From NCBI RefSeq assembly GCF_051014685.1, contig NC_135058.1, forward strand, positions 16,742,811 through 16,806,810: DNA of 64,000 nt, written 5' to 3'. The notes below the pieces were generated by a model, which was not told the origin of the DNA, did not search any database, and was given only the letters and a program-made list of their open reading frames with translations. Below, piece after piece: positions 14,301 to 49,236 of the stretch. Numbering within the stretch: position 1 is the first letter of the stretch; every line of letters starts with the position of its first letter. Source of the stretch: Ptiloglossa arizonensis. Its lineage: Eukaryota; Arthropoda; Insecta; Hymenoptera; Colletidae. Both the position numbers and the translations under genes were made by a program.

Positions 14301-15524
14301 AGAATCATCTTTAAAGCATTAATTTGTGATTTAAGAATTGAAGTTTGAAATTAAGCGATATGCATTGCGCTTATATCTGAACGCAATAAAATGTATGCTC
14401 ATGCAAAGGCCTTGATTCAGAGAAAATTCTTCAGGATATTAATAGACTTTTAGCGAAAGATTAGTTTGTAATTATATAATTATATTAGCTTATAATTGTA
14501 TAGTAAAGATAAGTTTGTCTTGTGAACATGATGCGAGACTCTGACGAATGCGAACTATTGTTTGTTGAGTATATAAAAATTCTTAATACTACTGTTATTA
14601 TAAACTCGATATTAGCAATTTATTTAAAACTATTAAATATACATTTATAAATATCTTATATTTGTATTTACGAGTGGTTTCAAGTGAAAATATTTTTCTT
14701 TTCATTTTTACGTAGCATGCTGTAATTAATTAATTTTGCGCTAAATTATTTGCTATGATCATTCAAAATATGTATTTCATGATTCATAAATTCAATACGT
14801 TACACATTCATGTAAAAAGTAGCATAATGTTCGTTGTATTGAAGTATAAATATGGAAAGCCAGTGTTCATTCTGGTATTTTATAGGAAGTCGTATAATCT
14901 GTTCATATTATATTTCATTCTTCAAATCTGTGTTTTTCATTTTGTTATCACGACTATTGTATTTTTTTACTAATGTTCAAATTTGTTGCGACTAATTAAT
15001 TCAAACATCATTAAATAATCGTCACATTTGTATAGACATATTTGTTTTGACAGTAATCAAAAGTGTGTGACTAGTTGATTTTGTATATTTTTACTTTGAT
15101 ACACGATCGAGGTTTTTATGCTTCCAGTTCTAAATGGTTTTACTTTTTTTTCAACAGGACGACAACGAAGGTCCAGTGACCAAAAGTATTCGCTTGACAG
15201 CAGCTCTTATTCTCAGAAACCTAGTCATATATTCAACACATGGCAGAAGGTAAAATATTATTTTAAACTATCTAATGAAGATTGTATTATAATTTTCATA
15301 AAACATAAATATATATTTATATTTTCCTCTTTTAATCTATTCGATAATCTACATATTCCTTATTGTTCAGATAATATCTATAAACGTTTCTAATTCTTTT
15401 TAGGCACCTCAGAGCATATGAACCACATTTGGCAGGTGTGGCATTGAGTAACGTTGAATCATCGAGAACAATCGCACAAGTTCTGTACGATATGAACGAT
15501 CAAAGCAGCAGTAGCCATAGGTGA
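4937..15524 (+). CDS. ARID2: ARID2 (BAP170), PBAF chromatin-remodeling subunit; 5' partial
   Basis: ARID2 is the signature subunit of the PBAF class of SWI/SNF nucleosome remodelers and acts in the nucleus. Exons: 4937-5403, 5704-6218, 6397-6782, 6898-7117, 7198-7591, 8863-9174, 9978-10181, 10258-12467, 13150-13309, 13395-13553, 13856 (or 13859)-13936, 15158-15249, 15404-15524. All phases join, giving about 1,772 residues in this window. Features in order: an armadillo-like block starting with [20 protein letters not shown], close to vertebrate ARID2; an RFX-type winged helix ([22 protein letters not shown]) across 6898-7240; Ser/Thr/Pro-rich linkers; a 61-Gln tract; two C2H2-like zinc fingers spanning the 12467/13150 junction ([18 protein letters not shown]); and the conserved C-terminal motif [18 protein letters not shown]. 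The N-terminal ARID domain is left of the window. An ATG at 10318 lies inside a coding exon and is not the start. Confidence 0.95.
7592..8862 (+). other. ARID2 intron (1.27 kb) holding a Z-DNA-prone tract
   Basis: The intron lies between the exon ending in AGTCAG (donor GTGGGT) and the exon beginning GTGTCGGTATCG after TTAATTAG. It is AT-rich without coding signals. The frame stays open to 7861 after the donor, which is chance read-through. It contains a 32-bp alternating purine-pyrimidine run at 7773-7804. Confidence 0.8.
9175..9977 (+). other. ARID2 intron (0.8 kb)
   Basis: AT-rich intron between the phase-0 donor CAG/GTATCA and the acceptor TCTATAG. I see nothing else in it. Confidence 0.8.
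11209..11391 (+). repeat. CAG/CAA tract encoding 61 consecutive glutamines in ARID2
   Basis: Four CAT (His) codons at 11197-11208 are followed by 61 uninterrupted CAG or CAA codons up to the CCG at 11392. Mixed CAG/CAA usage breaks the pure trinucleotide repeat, although short pure-CAG runs persist. It is in frame with the flanking ARID2 coding sequence. The opposite strand gives long open poly-Leu and poly-Ala frames, which are artefacts of the repeat. Confidence 0.97.
11392..11664 (+). repeat. Imperfect QQQLQQQAQ repeats continuing the Gln-rich region
   Basis: After the pure tract the coding sequence continues with a degenerate unit of about eight codons, alternating Gln runs with single Leu or Ala (LQQQAQQQ), then His-Gln clusters. 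It is likely disordered and expanded by slippage. The frame is maintained and sequence complexity returns at [12 protein letters not shown]. Confidence 0.9.
12468..13149 (+). other. ARID2 intron splitting the first zinc finger
   Basis: A 0.68-kb AT-rich intron interrupts the codon between the finger's cysteine pair and the rest of the finger (phase 2: AG then A). The acceptor is CTTTGCAG. I see no other element. Confidence 0.85.
13937..15157 (+). other. ARID2 intron (1.2 kb) with a poly-T run
   Basis: AT-rich intron between the donor CAG/GTAAAA and the acceptor TTCAACAG. It contains a run of 22 T at 14089-14110. No coding signal was seen. Confidence 0.8.
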
Positions 15525-16039
15525 CCTCTTGAACCAGGCCTCTAAAAGAAAGCTCTTTAATGTTGCGAGCAGCGATCAACCTGTTTATTTTGAATCTTAG
15601 TGTAAAGTGAAAGAAAAACAGAGAAGTAATAATGTAAGGTTACGAGATTGCAATCGATTGCAAAAAAAAAGTGTGCTTGTGCGTTAAAACGAAGGAAGGA
15701 ACGGTCAAGAGGAGAAAGTACTAAGAGGAAGAGGATGACACGGCAATGTTCCATATTATTAAAAGAGGCCTATAAACTTACTAGGCAAGCCGATTTGCCG
15801 ATTTAGACTATAATAATGTACTGTAACTAGTAACCACGAACGAAAGACAGTAGTTGAAGTGATGCGGATTCAGTGATAAAGAAAAAAGAAGAAAAACAAA
15901 AAACGAGATAATATTTCAAATTTAATATTAATATTTATTTTCTCAACAAGAAGCGAAAGAAATGTTTTTAGTAATCGTGTACAAAAAAAAAGGGCGAAGA
16001 AAATACTTTATGGACGTTATAGTTAATTACAATCAATAT

Positions 16040-16063
16040 TATATTATTATATTATATTATATT

Positions 16064-16096
<33 letters not shown>

Positions 16097-16115
16097 ATTA
16101 ATATTATTATTATTG
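16040..16115. repeat. TTA/ATT microsatellite
   Basis: About 75 bp of imperfect ATATT and ATT units, followed by irregular AT-rich sequence. It lies in the presumed ARID2 3' UTR. Confidence 0.9.
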
Positions 16116-17965
16116 TATGTTTTTCATAAGTCACCAAGAAAACCTAGATTGTAAAGAAACCTTTTTATGAAATGTATTTGTTAGGAATTTATCATTTTTT
16201 GCTTATAATTGCATATTGCAATTACATGGCTATATTATCGTCTCTCTTTTGTTTTATTATCGAGTAATCTTACTGTCAGACGTGTGTTGGTAAGGCATCG
16301 CAAATAGCGTAATTAACATTGGCATACACCGACCGAAAGAGTCCGTCGTAAATCTAAGAATTCCTCTTCTGCTTTAGATCAGTTTCTAGCTCGGGAACTT
16401 CTAGCCGTGTTCAACTTCGGTAACTTTGCCTCGAATACATTTAAGGAAATTTTATACTTTTTCGGCAAATCTAAACGTATCGTGTCGAAAACGAATTTAC
16501 TTTGTCGTCTATTGCACGTGAAAAAGAGATACGATCCGATTTATATAAATCTTGGAACGCTGAGAAAACGATGACGCATCCCACATAAAGCTGCAACTTC
16601 GATTTGATCGAGTTTAAAAGATCAATTATCACTTCCGAGTTGACTGTGTGTATTATAGATACAGGTGTAAGTATATTTATACTTGGAATTAGAAGGGCCT
16701 AAATGTCGTTTAAGCCAGTGTTTTTCAAATTTTCAGAACTAAAAAGAGTGGAAGAAGAGAAACTTGTTAGGACACACTTTTCCAAGGGGAACCGTTTCCA
16801 ACTATAGTTCCATTTTAACAGTTTTCTTCGAGATACAGCGATTGCAATTATTTTATTTGAATTCATAACGCATATGCCTGACTAATGCATCGATTGAATG
16901 TTGTATAAGAAATCAAGGTTATAGAAATTTTTTAAACTGATTGGTTTGAACTAATCAAAATCGTTAATTATATCAGAATCATAAATATTTTTCTTTGTCT
17001 TTTTTCTTCGTAAAATGATGTTCAAAGATCACTTTTCAACTAATTGCCATTCGATTCGTGTGTCTTACTTTTTAACAAAACAACCCTTTTGACTAAAATC
17101 TGAAACGCGCGATGCTTTATACAGATTTCTTTTTAAGAAACCGATTTTTAATTGAACAATTATCATGGCACGCGATCTTTTTTTCTCGCTCTCGTGTTAT
17201 TTTTCGCTCGTAAATATAGAAATATTATCGACTTATTTGTATTATAGCTGTACAAAAAGCGAAGGATTAAAGAAAATAATGTACCATGAAATGGTAATAA
17301 TTTCAGTTCGTTTCGCAAAATTGAAAGTGAAAAGGTAAAAGAAAATCGACCAAAATTCTTTCCTTTGCCCATAATTTTAGTTGGTTCATCGGAACGAGTT
17401 AAATTCGTTGTGATTCGCGCAAAGCGTTACTTTGGTTCATTTCTTAAACTTTAAATGAACGAGCCGAGGATTTTATCGTAATCAGACGTCATGATTACTT
17501 GCAAAGATAATTCGCATTTACGCGTGTCGTTCGTCGAATTACCCAGGTACTTGGACGGGGTCGCAAATTAAGATTAAGACGGTCATATTGAGTAAAGTTT
17601 AAACAAAAAAAAACTATATATATACAATTATAAATATTTGTACATAATGCCTGTATTTCATTCACGATGTTACGAGCTCTGTATAAATTTCTTAAGGGTG
17701 TAAGATTAAAACGTCTGACGAAGCGAAGTGAGAAAGTTCTGTATTATAATAGATTATGACAAGACGTAGGAGTTGCAAAGTATGAATTTTTTGTAATTAT
17801 CGAATCGATGAGACAGCGGACGCTGAGAAAGAGAAAATACTGGCTGGCACCGATTGTAACGAAGAAGCCGGAAATCTCTATGATAACAACATCCGTAAAC
17901 TGTAAAACGATGAAACTTTGTGCGAGCCTCTATTATGTATTTTATATATAAATTACACACCCACC

Positions 17966-18005
17966 CACACATACACACGCGCGCACACACACATACACAT
18001 ACACA
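17966..18005. repeat. CA/CG alternating purine-pyrimidine tract
   Basis: Forty bases of strict alternation built from CACA, CATA and a central CGCGCG, followed by ATACATATA-type sequence. Such tracts are known to favour left-handed DNA. Confidence 0.8.
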
Positions 18006-18172
18006 ATATAAGTATACATATACATATATACATAAATCAAATTGAATAGCTGAACGTTTAGAAAAGAAGAGAAAATCTTATGAGAGGCTTTTTATTTTTA
18101 TTATTTGTAATTACCTAGTTTACATGTTCAACGTTTCGTACGATCATCGAGATCATAACATATGTGTAAAGG

Positions 18173-18178
18173 AATAAA
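18173..18178 (+). terminator. AATAAA polyadenylation signal, candidate for ARID2
   Basis: Canonical hexamer 2.65 kb after the ARID2 stop, on the + strand, about 1.1 kb before the end of the convergent gene. No cleavage-site evidence is available. Confidence 0.4.
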
Positions 18179-18190
18179 AGAATGATATAA

Positions 18191-19252
18191 TAAATTACTA
18201 AATACGAAGGAGAACTATTAAAAAGTAAACATACAAATCACTTGGATGTTTATTCTCTGTTTGCATTCATTGCGGAATCGAGGCAGTCTCAGCGTACCTG
18301 ACCAGACATCCATTAATATTATTCTGAATCGAATGTGTATGAAGTTTTGCTATTGCTTTGCCATATTATCATCTGCACGAACACGTACACCACAAAGAAT
18401 GAGTTAAATACAATAATTAATTTGTAAGCTGGTTATGTTCTTTACTTTAATGTTTCATGATCCAAACATTTATCCCTTATTTTGTTTACTTAATTAATTT
18501 TGGACGATTAATATGTAATAAATAATTTGTTTTGCTACATGCTGGGATGAAATGTAAACATTCTTGAATTTCAAAGGGTTGTTAGTAAGACTCTAATAAT
18601 TTTGGCTTACATACTTTGTAGGGTCCACATTTTTAAGAATTGTAGAAACCAGTTTAATTTAATATTAATTCAAATACAGTATTACATATTTGTCTACAAG
18701 TCATCAAATTGTGTTTTTATTAATTCAGCAAGTAAAGTACAAAAGTAATACAATAGAATAAACTATGCTTAAAATATCAGTCATGCATACAATACAATAA
18801 CAATTTGCATTAAATATTAATGCTAGTACAGTCTTACAATTTATCGATTTAAGATTTACAATTTTGAGTACTCTATTGCAAGATTATGTTCACTAACTTT
18901 ATTTGCAAATATTCGTTATACTACTAAAAATTTAATGATTACCCAAAAAGTTGTAGTTCAAAGTATAAAACTTCAACTCTTGGTAATATAATAATACACA
19001 GAAATTTTCTTATTACTTTTATATTACTATAATTGACATATTGTTCCACATAAATTTATAAAACTATGATTTAGAGTTACAAACAACTCAGCTCTGCTTA
19101 GATATAAAAAAACTTCCTCATTTATAGAAATATTTCAAGTAAGTTAAAAACTAAAACTTTATGATAGATTACCTTAAAAAACATAAACTTATTTTAAATA
19201 CTGCAAACTGATTAACATTGGTCTTAATTATGTTTCAATTTTACATAAGTTT
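18191..19252. other. Convergent intergenic region and 3' UTR of the minus-strand orphan gene
   Basis: AT-rich, with no coding signal. TTTATT on the + strand at 18716-18721 is AATAAA on the minus strand and would end the orphan transcript about 0.5 kb after its stop codon. Both flanking genes are transcribed toward this region. Confidence 0.5.
18716..18721 (-). terminator. AATAAA (minus strand) for the orphan gene
   Basis: The + strand reads TTTATT, so the minus strand carries the canonical hexamer 0.53 kb downstream of the orphan stop codon. Confidence 0.35.
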
Positions 19253-21853
19253 TTAACACAGTACACATGTTCCTGTTTCCACTACTTTTTCTCTACTGTA
19301 GTTTCTATCATTAAATGTAATACAAGAAATTGAGGTGGCAGTAGTAATATATAAATTGGATGACTGTGTATAAACAGTCGTTAATAATTCTGATACTTTA
19401 CAATCTTTCAATGATTGATTTGTAAAGTTACCGTGACTATGTTTACTAGAGTCAACGAATTTATTAACTTTACACTGTACCGATTTCAATTGCCTGAACA
19501 CAGTGGGTATCTGCACTTTACTTTGTGAAAATCTAGATTTTATCAATCTTTGATTACGCATGACACATGAATTAATAATGCATGTTGGTCTAAAATTCAT
19601 AAATTCCAACTTTTTATACTTGGATTTTAAATGTGTATTATTTACACCTTTTGTCAAAAGTATCATTATAGTTTTTTCTTGACAGCACGAACTTTCTTGT
19701 TTGCCATTTACATGTGTTAAATTAATTGCACATCCTTCCCTTTTCAAAGGATAACTCATTACTTCCTTTAATGTAGTTCCCTTAATTTGTTTCGTTTCTA
19801 AATTTCCATTAAACAGAGCACTAGTCTGACTAGAGCATGAAATATGACAAAAACAATTTTTGTTGCCTAATAAGTTTGTTTTTATAGGTGTAGATGTAGC
19901 AAGTGGTCTTAAATTTGAATGATCTAGAATAAAACATGGTACAGACCATGTTTGTTTACCTTGTACATTTTGAATTTTCTTTAAATTATTACTTTTTATT
20001 ACATTATTATAAAAATTGTGATACTCTTTCTCATCATTTTTATTTCTCTGTTGTCCTGTATCATTTTTATTGCCTCTATTAATTTGTTCAGTATGTGTCC
20101 TTCTTTTATGTATTTTCTGGGTAGCTACAGTTATTTTTTTAACTTTGTGCGAATCAATATTGTTTTTTGATTTTGAGAGTATATCCTGTACACATTTGAC
20201 ATATCTGATCTTGCTTTGACTAGGCTCTTGTATAGAGATATTTTCCTTCTCTGGTTTCTGGGTAAACATGTCTCTTTGTTGTTTAATATTATGAATGTTT
20301 TTAATGTTTGATGTAACATTTATACTGTATTCAGTAAAAGGCACAACTTTTTCACTTACTTTCTTCTTAATGTTCATGTTCTTATTCATAAGTATTAATT
20401 GTTCTTCCAAAGTTTTAGTGCATTTTTTAATTTCCTTTAATATTCTCAAACATTCCGGTTTTAATAACTCGCTGATTGTTGTAAAGGAATCTAATGCTGT
20501 AACCTCACTCTTTGTATTCTTCACATTTTTTACATTCTTTACATTACAATTTATATTTTTACATTTTACATCTCTATGCTGGCTATCACGAGTATTGCAA
20601 TTTACTATGGTTTTATTGTTCAATTTTTTTATTTCTTTCAGTATACTTTGCAGTGGGTTTAAGATAGTATCAGCTGTATTTACAGGTTCCTTTTCTGATT
20701 TACTAAAGTAAAAATTTGCTTCAGGTTTTAAATAATTATTTGTCATAATATTACCCATAGATTTTACATCTATGTTTGTATTTCCATATTTAATATCTTG
20801 TCCTGTATTCAGTGTAGAATAGTTAGTGAAATTATGGTTTGTATGAGTGAAATAATACCTTCTTTGTTCACTCAATAAATCTTTTAATTGCTTACTTTTT
20901 ATCAATCTGTTACTTATAGGTTGAAACGAATTTGCAATTGATTTAACTTCAGAATAGGGCAATGTATTTGTATAGTTTACTTTTACATCTGCTTTTGCAA
21001 AAGTTACAGCATTTTCTTCCAATTTCATTGTCTGTCTCAAACTTGACTTCATATCTGTTTGTTGCATTTTTTCAGAATCCTGTAAACGTTTGTTACCAAC
21101 CTCCAGATTTGATAAGTCTGTTTTTGTCGTTATAGAAGTTGTTTTATCTTCATTTATTTTTCCAAAACTACTTTCCAGCTTCATTAAAGGAGAAGTCTTC
21201 CGGAACAATTCCTTACAAGATTTCACAGAGTTTTCAACTTGATATTTATTTACATTGACAAATGTTTTAGTTTTAGTTTTACCAACTAAAGTTGCAGGTT
21301 TTGTAGTTTCTCTGTTTAAAATTATCATTTGTTTTACAGCTGCTCTGTCTTTTGTATAATATGTCAATTTCCTTCTAGCTGAATCAAATAAAGTTTGCGT
21401 TTTATTAGTGTTTGATATTTTATCGAAATTAATAAAATAAAAAGGTAGCAATGCATTACTAGAATCCGCAATTTGTGAAATTTGATTAAAGGTCAATTTT
21501 TCATTGTCTTGATCATATTTTACTTCACATTGTCTTCTTACTGGCAATGTCATATTGTAACGATTTTCTGTGATAAAGCCAACGTTATCATGCCTCTTAT
21601 TAAATGAATTCAAACATGATGCATGAGATGCTCTTAGATCGGTTGTAATTATATTTTCATTATTTATCAATACTGTTTTATTCTCATTTTGAGTAATTTC
21701 CTTTTGCGAATAGTTATATTGATTTGACCGCATCATACAGTCTGATTGTAATATTATATTAGTACAAGGGCCATCGTGGTGAACATCTTTTGGGTAGCTA
21801 CTATATCTGTAGGTGCTGTTAGTCATATCATCGTACTCTTCATTTCTTTCGTT
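19253..21853 (-). CDS. Unrecognised 857-residue Asn/Lys/Ser/Thr-rich protein in a single large exon
   Basis: I do not recognise this protein. The frame is open for 857 codons from the ATG at 21826 to the TAA at 19253. That length without a stop in AT-rich DNA makes it very unlikely to be chance. A TTTACAG acceptor lies at 21854, and the nine codons after it (NERNEEYDD) are open and in phase with the ATG. So there is probably an upstream non-coding or short coding exon between 21854 and about 22200. The protein is hydrophilic, with many Asn, Lys, Ser and Thr residues. It has no signal peptide, no membrane segment, little obvious coiled coil, and scattered Cys pairs in the last third (NCFCHISCSS, SCCQEK). 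It ends in CVLC, which fits a CaaX prenylation box. It lies about 360 bp downstream of Cep135 on the same strand. A fast-evolving insect gene, possibly germline or cytoskeletal, is plausible but unproven. Confidence 0.72.
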   Translation of the reverse strand, partial: NERNEEYDDMTNSTYRYSSYPKDVHHDGPCTNIILQSDCMMRSNQYNYSQKEITQNENKTVLINNENIITTDLRASHASCLNSFNKRHDNVGFITENRYNMTLPVRRQCEVKYDQDNEKLTFNQISQIADSSNALLPFYFINFDKISNTNKTQTLFDSARRKLTYYTKDRAAVKQMIILNRETTKPATLVGKTKTKTFVNVNKYQVENSVKSCKELFRKTSPLMKLESSFGKINEDKTTSITTKTDLSNLEVGNKRLQDSEKMQQTDMKSSLRQTMKLEENAVTFAKADVKVNYTNTLPYSEVKSIANSFQPISNRLIKSKQLKDLLSEQRRYYFTHTNHNFTNYSTLNTGQDIKYGNTNIDVKSMGNIMTNNYLKPEANFYFSKSEKEPVNTADTILNPLQSILKEIKKLNNKTIVNCNTRDSQHRDVKCKNINCNVKNVKNVKNTKSEVTALDSFTTISELLKPECLRILKEIKKCTKTLEEQLILMNKNMNIKKKVSEKVVPFTEYSINVTSNIKNIHNIKQQRDMFTQKPEKENISIQEPSQSKIRYVKCVQDILSKSKNNIDSHKVKKITVATQKIHKRRTHTEQINRGNKNDTGQQRNKNDEKEYHNFYNNVIKSNNLKKIQNVQGKQTWSVPCFILDHSNLRPLATSTPIKTNLLGNKNCFCHISCSSQTSALFNGNLETKQIKGTTLKEVMSYPLKREGCAINLTHVNGKQESSCCQEKTIMILLTKGVNNTHLKSKYKKLEFMNFRPTCIINSCVMRNQRLIKSRFSQSKVQIPTVFRQLKSVQCKVNKFVDSSKHSHGNFTNQSLKDCKVSELLTTVYTQSSNLYITTATSISCITFNDRNYSREKVVETGTCVLC

Positions 21854-22210
21854 CTGTAAATATCTGTCGATTAGGATAAATATCGTTAAGCGATATTTTT
21901 ATATAACCACGTTTAAATCTACATTAAAACTGTCGGGTGTTGAATTTAAAGACCTGCAAATAAAGAAAAGGAATCTCAATCGCGTGGAAACGAAACAAAA
22001 ATTATTTTATAAATTATATAAATTATAGCGAGCTATGCCGACAAAGAAGGTTACTGTTTTATCATTAAGTTATTACGAAATCAATGTTCAAGTTCAACAA
22101 CGCGTATTACGTGAAAATTTATTTATTATTTTGTGTAAAAAAAATTTTCGTATTAAAACTGCAACCCGACAAACTGTTATACGATGTGTACAAAATAGTT
22201 TATTATGAGA
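21854..22210 (-). other. Short spacer between Cep135 and the orphan gene; likely promoter or 5' exon
   Basis: Only 357 bp separate the Cep135 stop codon from the acceptor of the orphan's coding exon. A minus-strand AATAAA (+ strand TTTATT at 22199-22204) sits just after the Cep135 stop, giving Cep135 a very short 3' UTR. The rest must hold the start and first exon of the orphan transcript. I could not fix a transcription start or donor. Confidence 0.45.
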
Positions 22211-46981
<24,771 letters not shown>

Positions 46982-47980
46982 AGAATTTACAAATACTTTC
47001 TTTATATTATTTTCCAAACTCTTACTATATTTATATTAAGTTATTTTATTTTATCATTCATATTTAGATAATACTTAAAAGTTTCGTTTAAAAGTACATA
47101 AAAGTACATTCATATAAAACTGATTTTAAAATAACTTTTTAATATACAATTGATAAGTATAAAACTCTTCAAATATATTACGTTTGAAGAAACGATCATA
47201 GTATAACCAAGATATTGAAACAACATTACAATAATCTTTGTCAAGTTAATATATTTGTTGCAACAATATCCTTCTTTAATGTAATTATGTTTTCTTTATT
47301 ATATGCGTACATTATTTTTCATTATTTTTGCAAATATCACTGTTAATTATTACAAACTTTATCGAACAAAAACGCGTTCACAAGCGTAAACATTATTCAA
47401 AAGTGTTGCCAACATTAGAGAAATATTCCTTGTGTACAATTTTTATTTACCGTATTTGGAAAACTGTAATAGTAACTTATACAACCGCAAATATAATGAA
47501 TAATTTATTGCAATAACATTTACAAAATATTCTAAAATATGGGCGTGTATGCGAGAATGAATATTGCAGAAATGTTGAATATTCAATGACTCTATCGAGA
47601 AATCCTTTCTTTGAATGCAATACTTTGCTAAAAATATATTATTCAACTTATAGTTGACTTAAAAAAGCTGAAATAGAAATAATTTAGGATGAAGTAAACA
47701 AATTGAAAAATGCAAAGCTTAGTATGAGAATACGTTAAAAAAAAATATTTTCTACATAACTGTGTAAAGGATTTTGCAATTCTTTTATATTCTTTTTCTC
47801 TTGTCACGTTTGAAATATTTTATAATCATACTGTCACTTTATACATTAAAATTTGAAATACTTCAGAAATATTTGAACGTGTTCGTCAGTCTATGAGCAT
47901 ATGATATCATTTCCAATAACATTTTTGCAGACGATCGTTGAGCATAAATTATCATGTAGCCGATAAACTCATATATATAT

Positions 47981-48064
47981 GCGTTCGACGAAAACAATTG
48001 ACAGAACCAAAATAGTCAGCATGCGGTCGATAAAAACAATCGACGAGGGCCAAGCAGTCATATG
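47981..48064. repeat. Two-copy imperfect tandem repeat, 42-bp period
   Basis: Copy 1 begins GCGTTCGACGAAAACAATTG and copy 2 begins GCGGTCGATAAAAACAATCG. The following segments are more diverged (AGAACCAAAATAGTCAG against AGGGCCAAGCAGTCA). Confidence 0.7.
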
Positions 48065-48139
48065 TGCGTTTAATCAAAGTTTAACTTGTATTTTAGACAC
48101 AAGGAAAATATAAAAACCTTCTTTTCTGAATTCTATGAA

Positions 48140-48346
48140 ATGTGGAGAAAATTTAATAATTTACGTCAGGAAGACAGTGTGTCCAAGGCAGAAGAAGTTT
48201 ATAATGAAAACAGTACCGAATGGATTGATACATTGTCAATCTGTACTGTTGTCAGTACACATTGTAATGACATCGCTGCAGTAACTCGGGTACATAGAGC
48301 GCTCAACTTTGAATCGTTCCGTTCGCAAAGAATTAATGAAGTATAA
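48140..48346 (+). CDS. Short open frame of 68 codons, unassigned
   Basis: The frame from the ATG at 48140 (MWRKFNNLRQEDSVSKAEEV) to the TAA at 48344-48346 is less AT-rich than its surroundings and stays open about 18 codons upstream. There it meets a possible acceptor (ACTTGTATTTTAG). I recognise no domain. It could be a small gene, an exon of an unseen gene or chance. Its orientation matches PDE2, but no phase-compatible junction to PDE2 was evident. Confidence 0.2.
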   Translation: MWRKFNNLRQEDSVSKAEEVYNENSTEWIDTLSICTVVSTHCNDIAAVTRVHRALNFESFRSQRINEV

Positions 48347-48822
48347 ACAAAAAGTGGTTATATATAACTTGGAAAAGAAGCATTTTCAGTCCCATGTTCA
48401 TAATATGATCATTTCTCGGTTTTATAATCAATAGAATATGTTTCCAAAGTTTGACCACTTATTTCAAAAACACCCTGTTCTATAGTCAAATTATATACTA
48501 TTATGTATACTCAATGAATTCCAATATGTGTATAAATATTATATAAATTACATACAATTATAATACGGGTAAAAAAATTTAGTATAAACTATCAATATCA
48601 TTAAAAATTCAATATTCGCGAACAACAAAACATCTCTATGAGCAAACGAAGAAAACATTTTAAAGATATTTTAAAATGTGGCTATAAACAAAGATAAATA
48701 AAATATGCCTTTCAAATAGGAAATATTAAATAATTTATTTCATTACCAGCACAAACTTACTATAATTAAAATAAAATACCGTATTATTCGCAACAAATTT
48801 CTGAAATAATATTCAAAAAAAA

Positions 48823-48879
48823 CCCGCGAGAAAGATAGTCGACTAAACTCGCGGGCAAACCTTACGCGAACCTTCGCGT
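48823..48879. repeat. Two adjacent CpG-rich hairpins
   Basis: CCCGCGAG (48823-48830) pairs with CTCGCGGG (48848-48855) around a 17-nt loop. ACGCGAA-CC-TTCGCGT (48864-48879) forms a second perfect 7-bp stem. Both stand out in AT-rich DNA about 370 bp before the PDE2 start codon. Confidence 0.6.
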
Positions 48880-49236
48880 GTATGGGGTTACTAAGTACAA
48901 ATCCGAGTTGCGCACGTCACTTGTTTATTCATCATTGAGGAATCGTGCAGAATGCAGACCTCTGCAGAGGCTCAAAGTAACATTCCGCATCGTATTCTTG
49001 TTTCGTGCTCTGACAGTGGGTTGCAATTTAAAAAATGATTGATACATATTGTTTATTATATATGTTAAAGTTATTGCAAAACAGTGTTTAAAGACAATTG
49101 TTTCGCGGTGTATTATAAAAAATAAATAATGCAAAAAAATGAGTCTTGAGATGAACACAATTAATGCATCGCAATATTACGAAGTTCACAATTCGCAACT
49201 ATTGTAATATGAAAAAATATTAAAAAGTAATGAAAG

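Larger units (their letters stand above)
15525..18190 (+). other. Probable ARID2 3' UTR (about 2.7 kb)
   Basis: The sequence after the TGA at 15522-15524 has no recognisable coding exon. It contains an ATT-rich microsatellite (about 16040-16115) and a CA/CG-rich alternating tract (17966-18005). A canonical AATAAA occurs at 18173-18178. The next gene is on the other strand and ends at 19253. The extent is inferred from the poly(A) signal, and earlier cleavage is possible. Confidence 0.5.
46982..49236. other. Divergent intergenic region between Cep135 and PDE2
   Basis: This 2.25-kb region must contain both promoters. It includes a two-copy 42-bp tandem repeat (47981-48064), a short unassigned open frame (48140-48346) and a pair of CpG-rich hairpins (48823-48879), which may lie near the PDE2 start. 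No TATA box was identified with confidence. Confidence 0.5.

Noticed and set aside
20295..20711. Phe-rich plus-strand frame
   Set aside because: Antisense shadow of the Lys/Asn-rich orphan protein.
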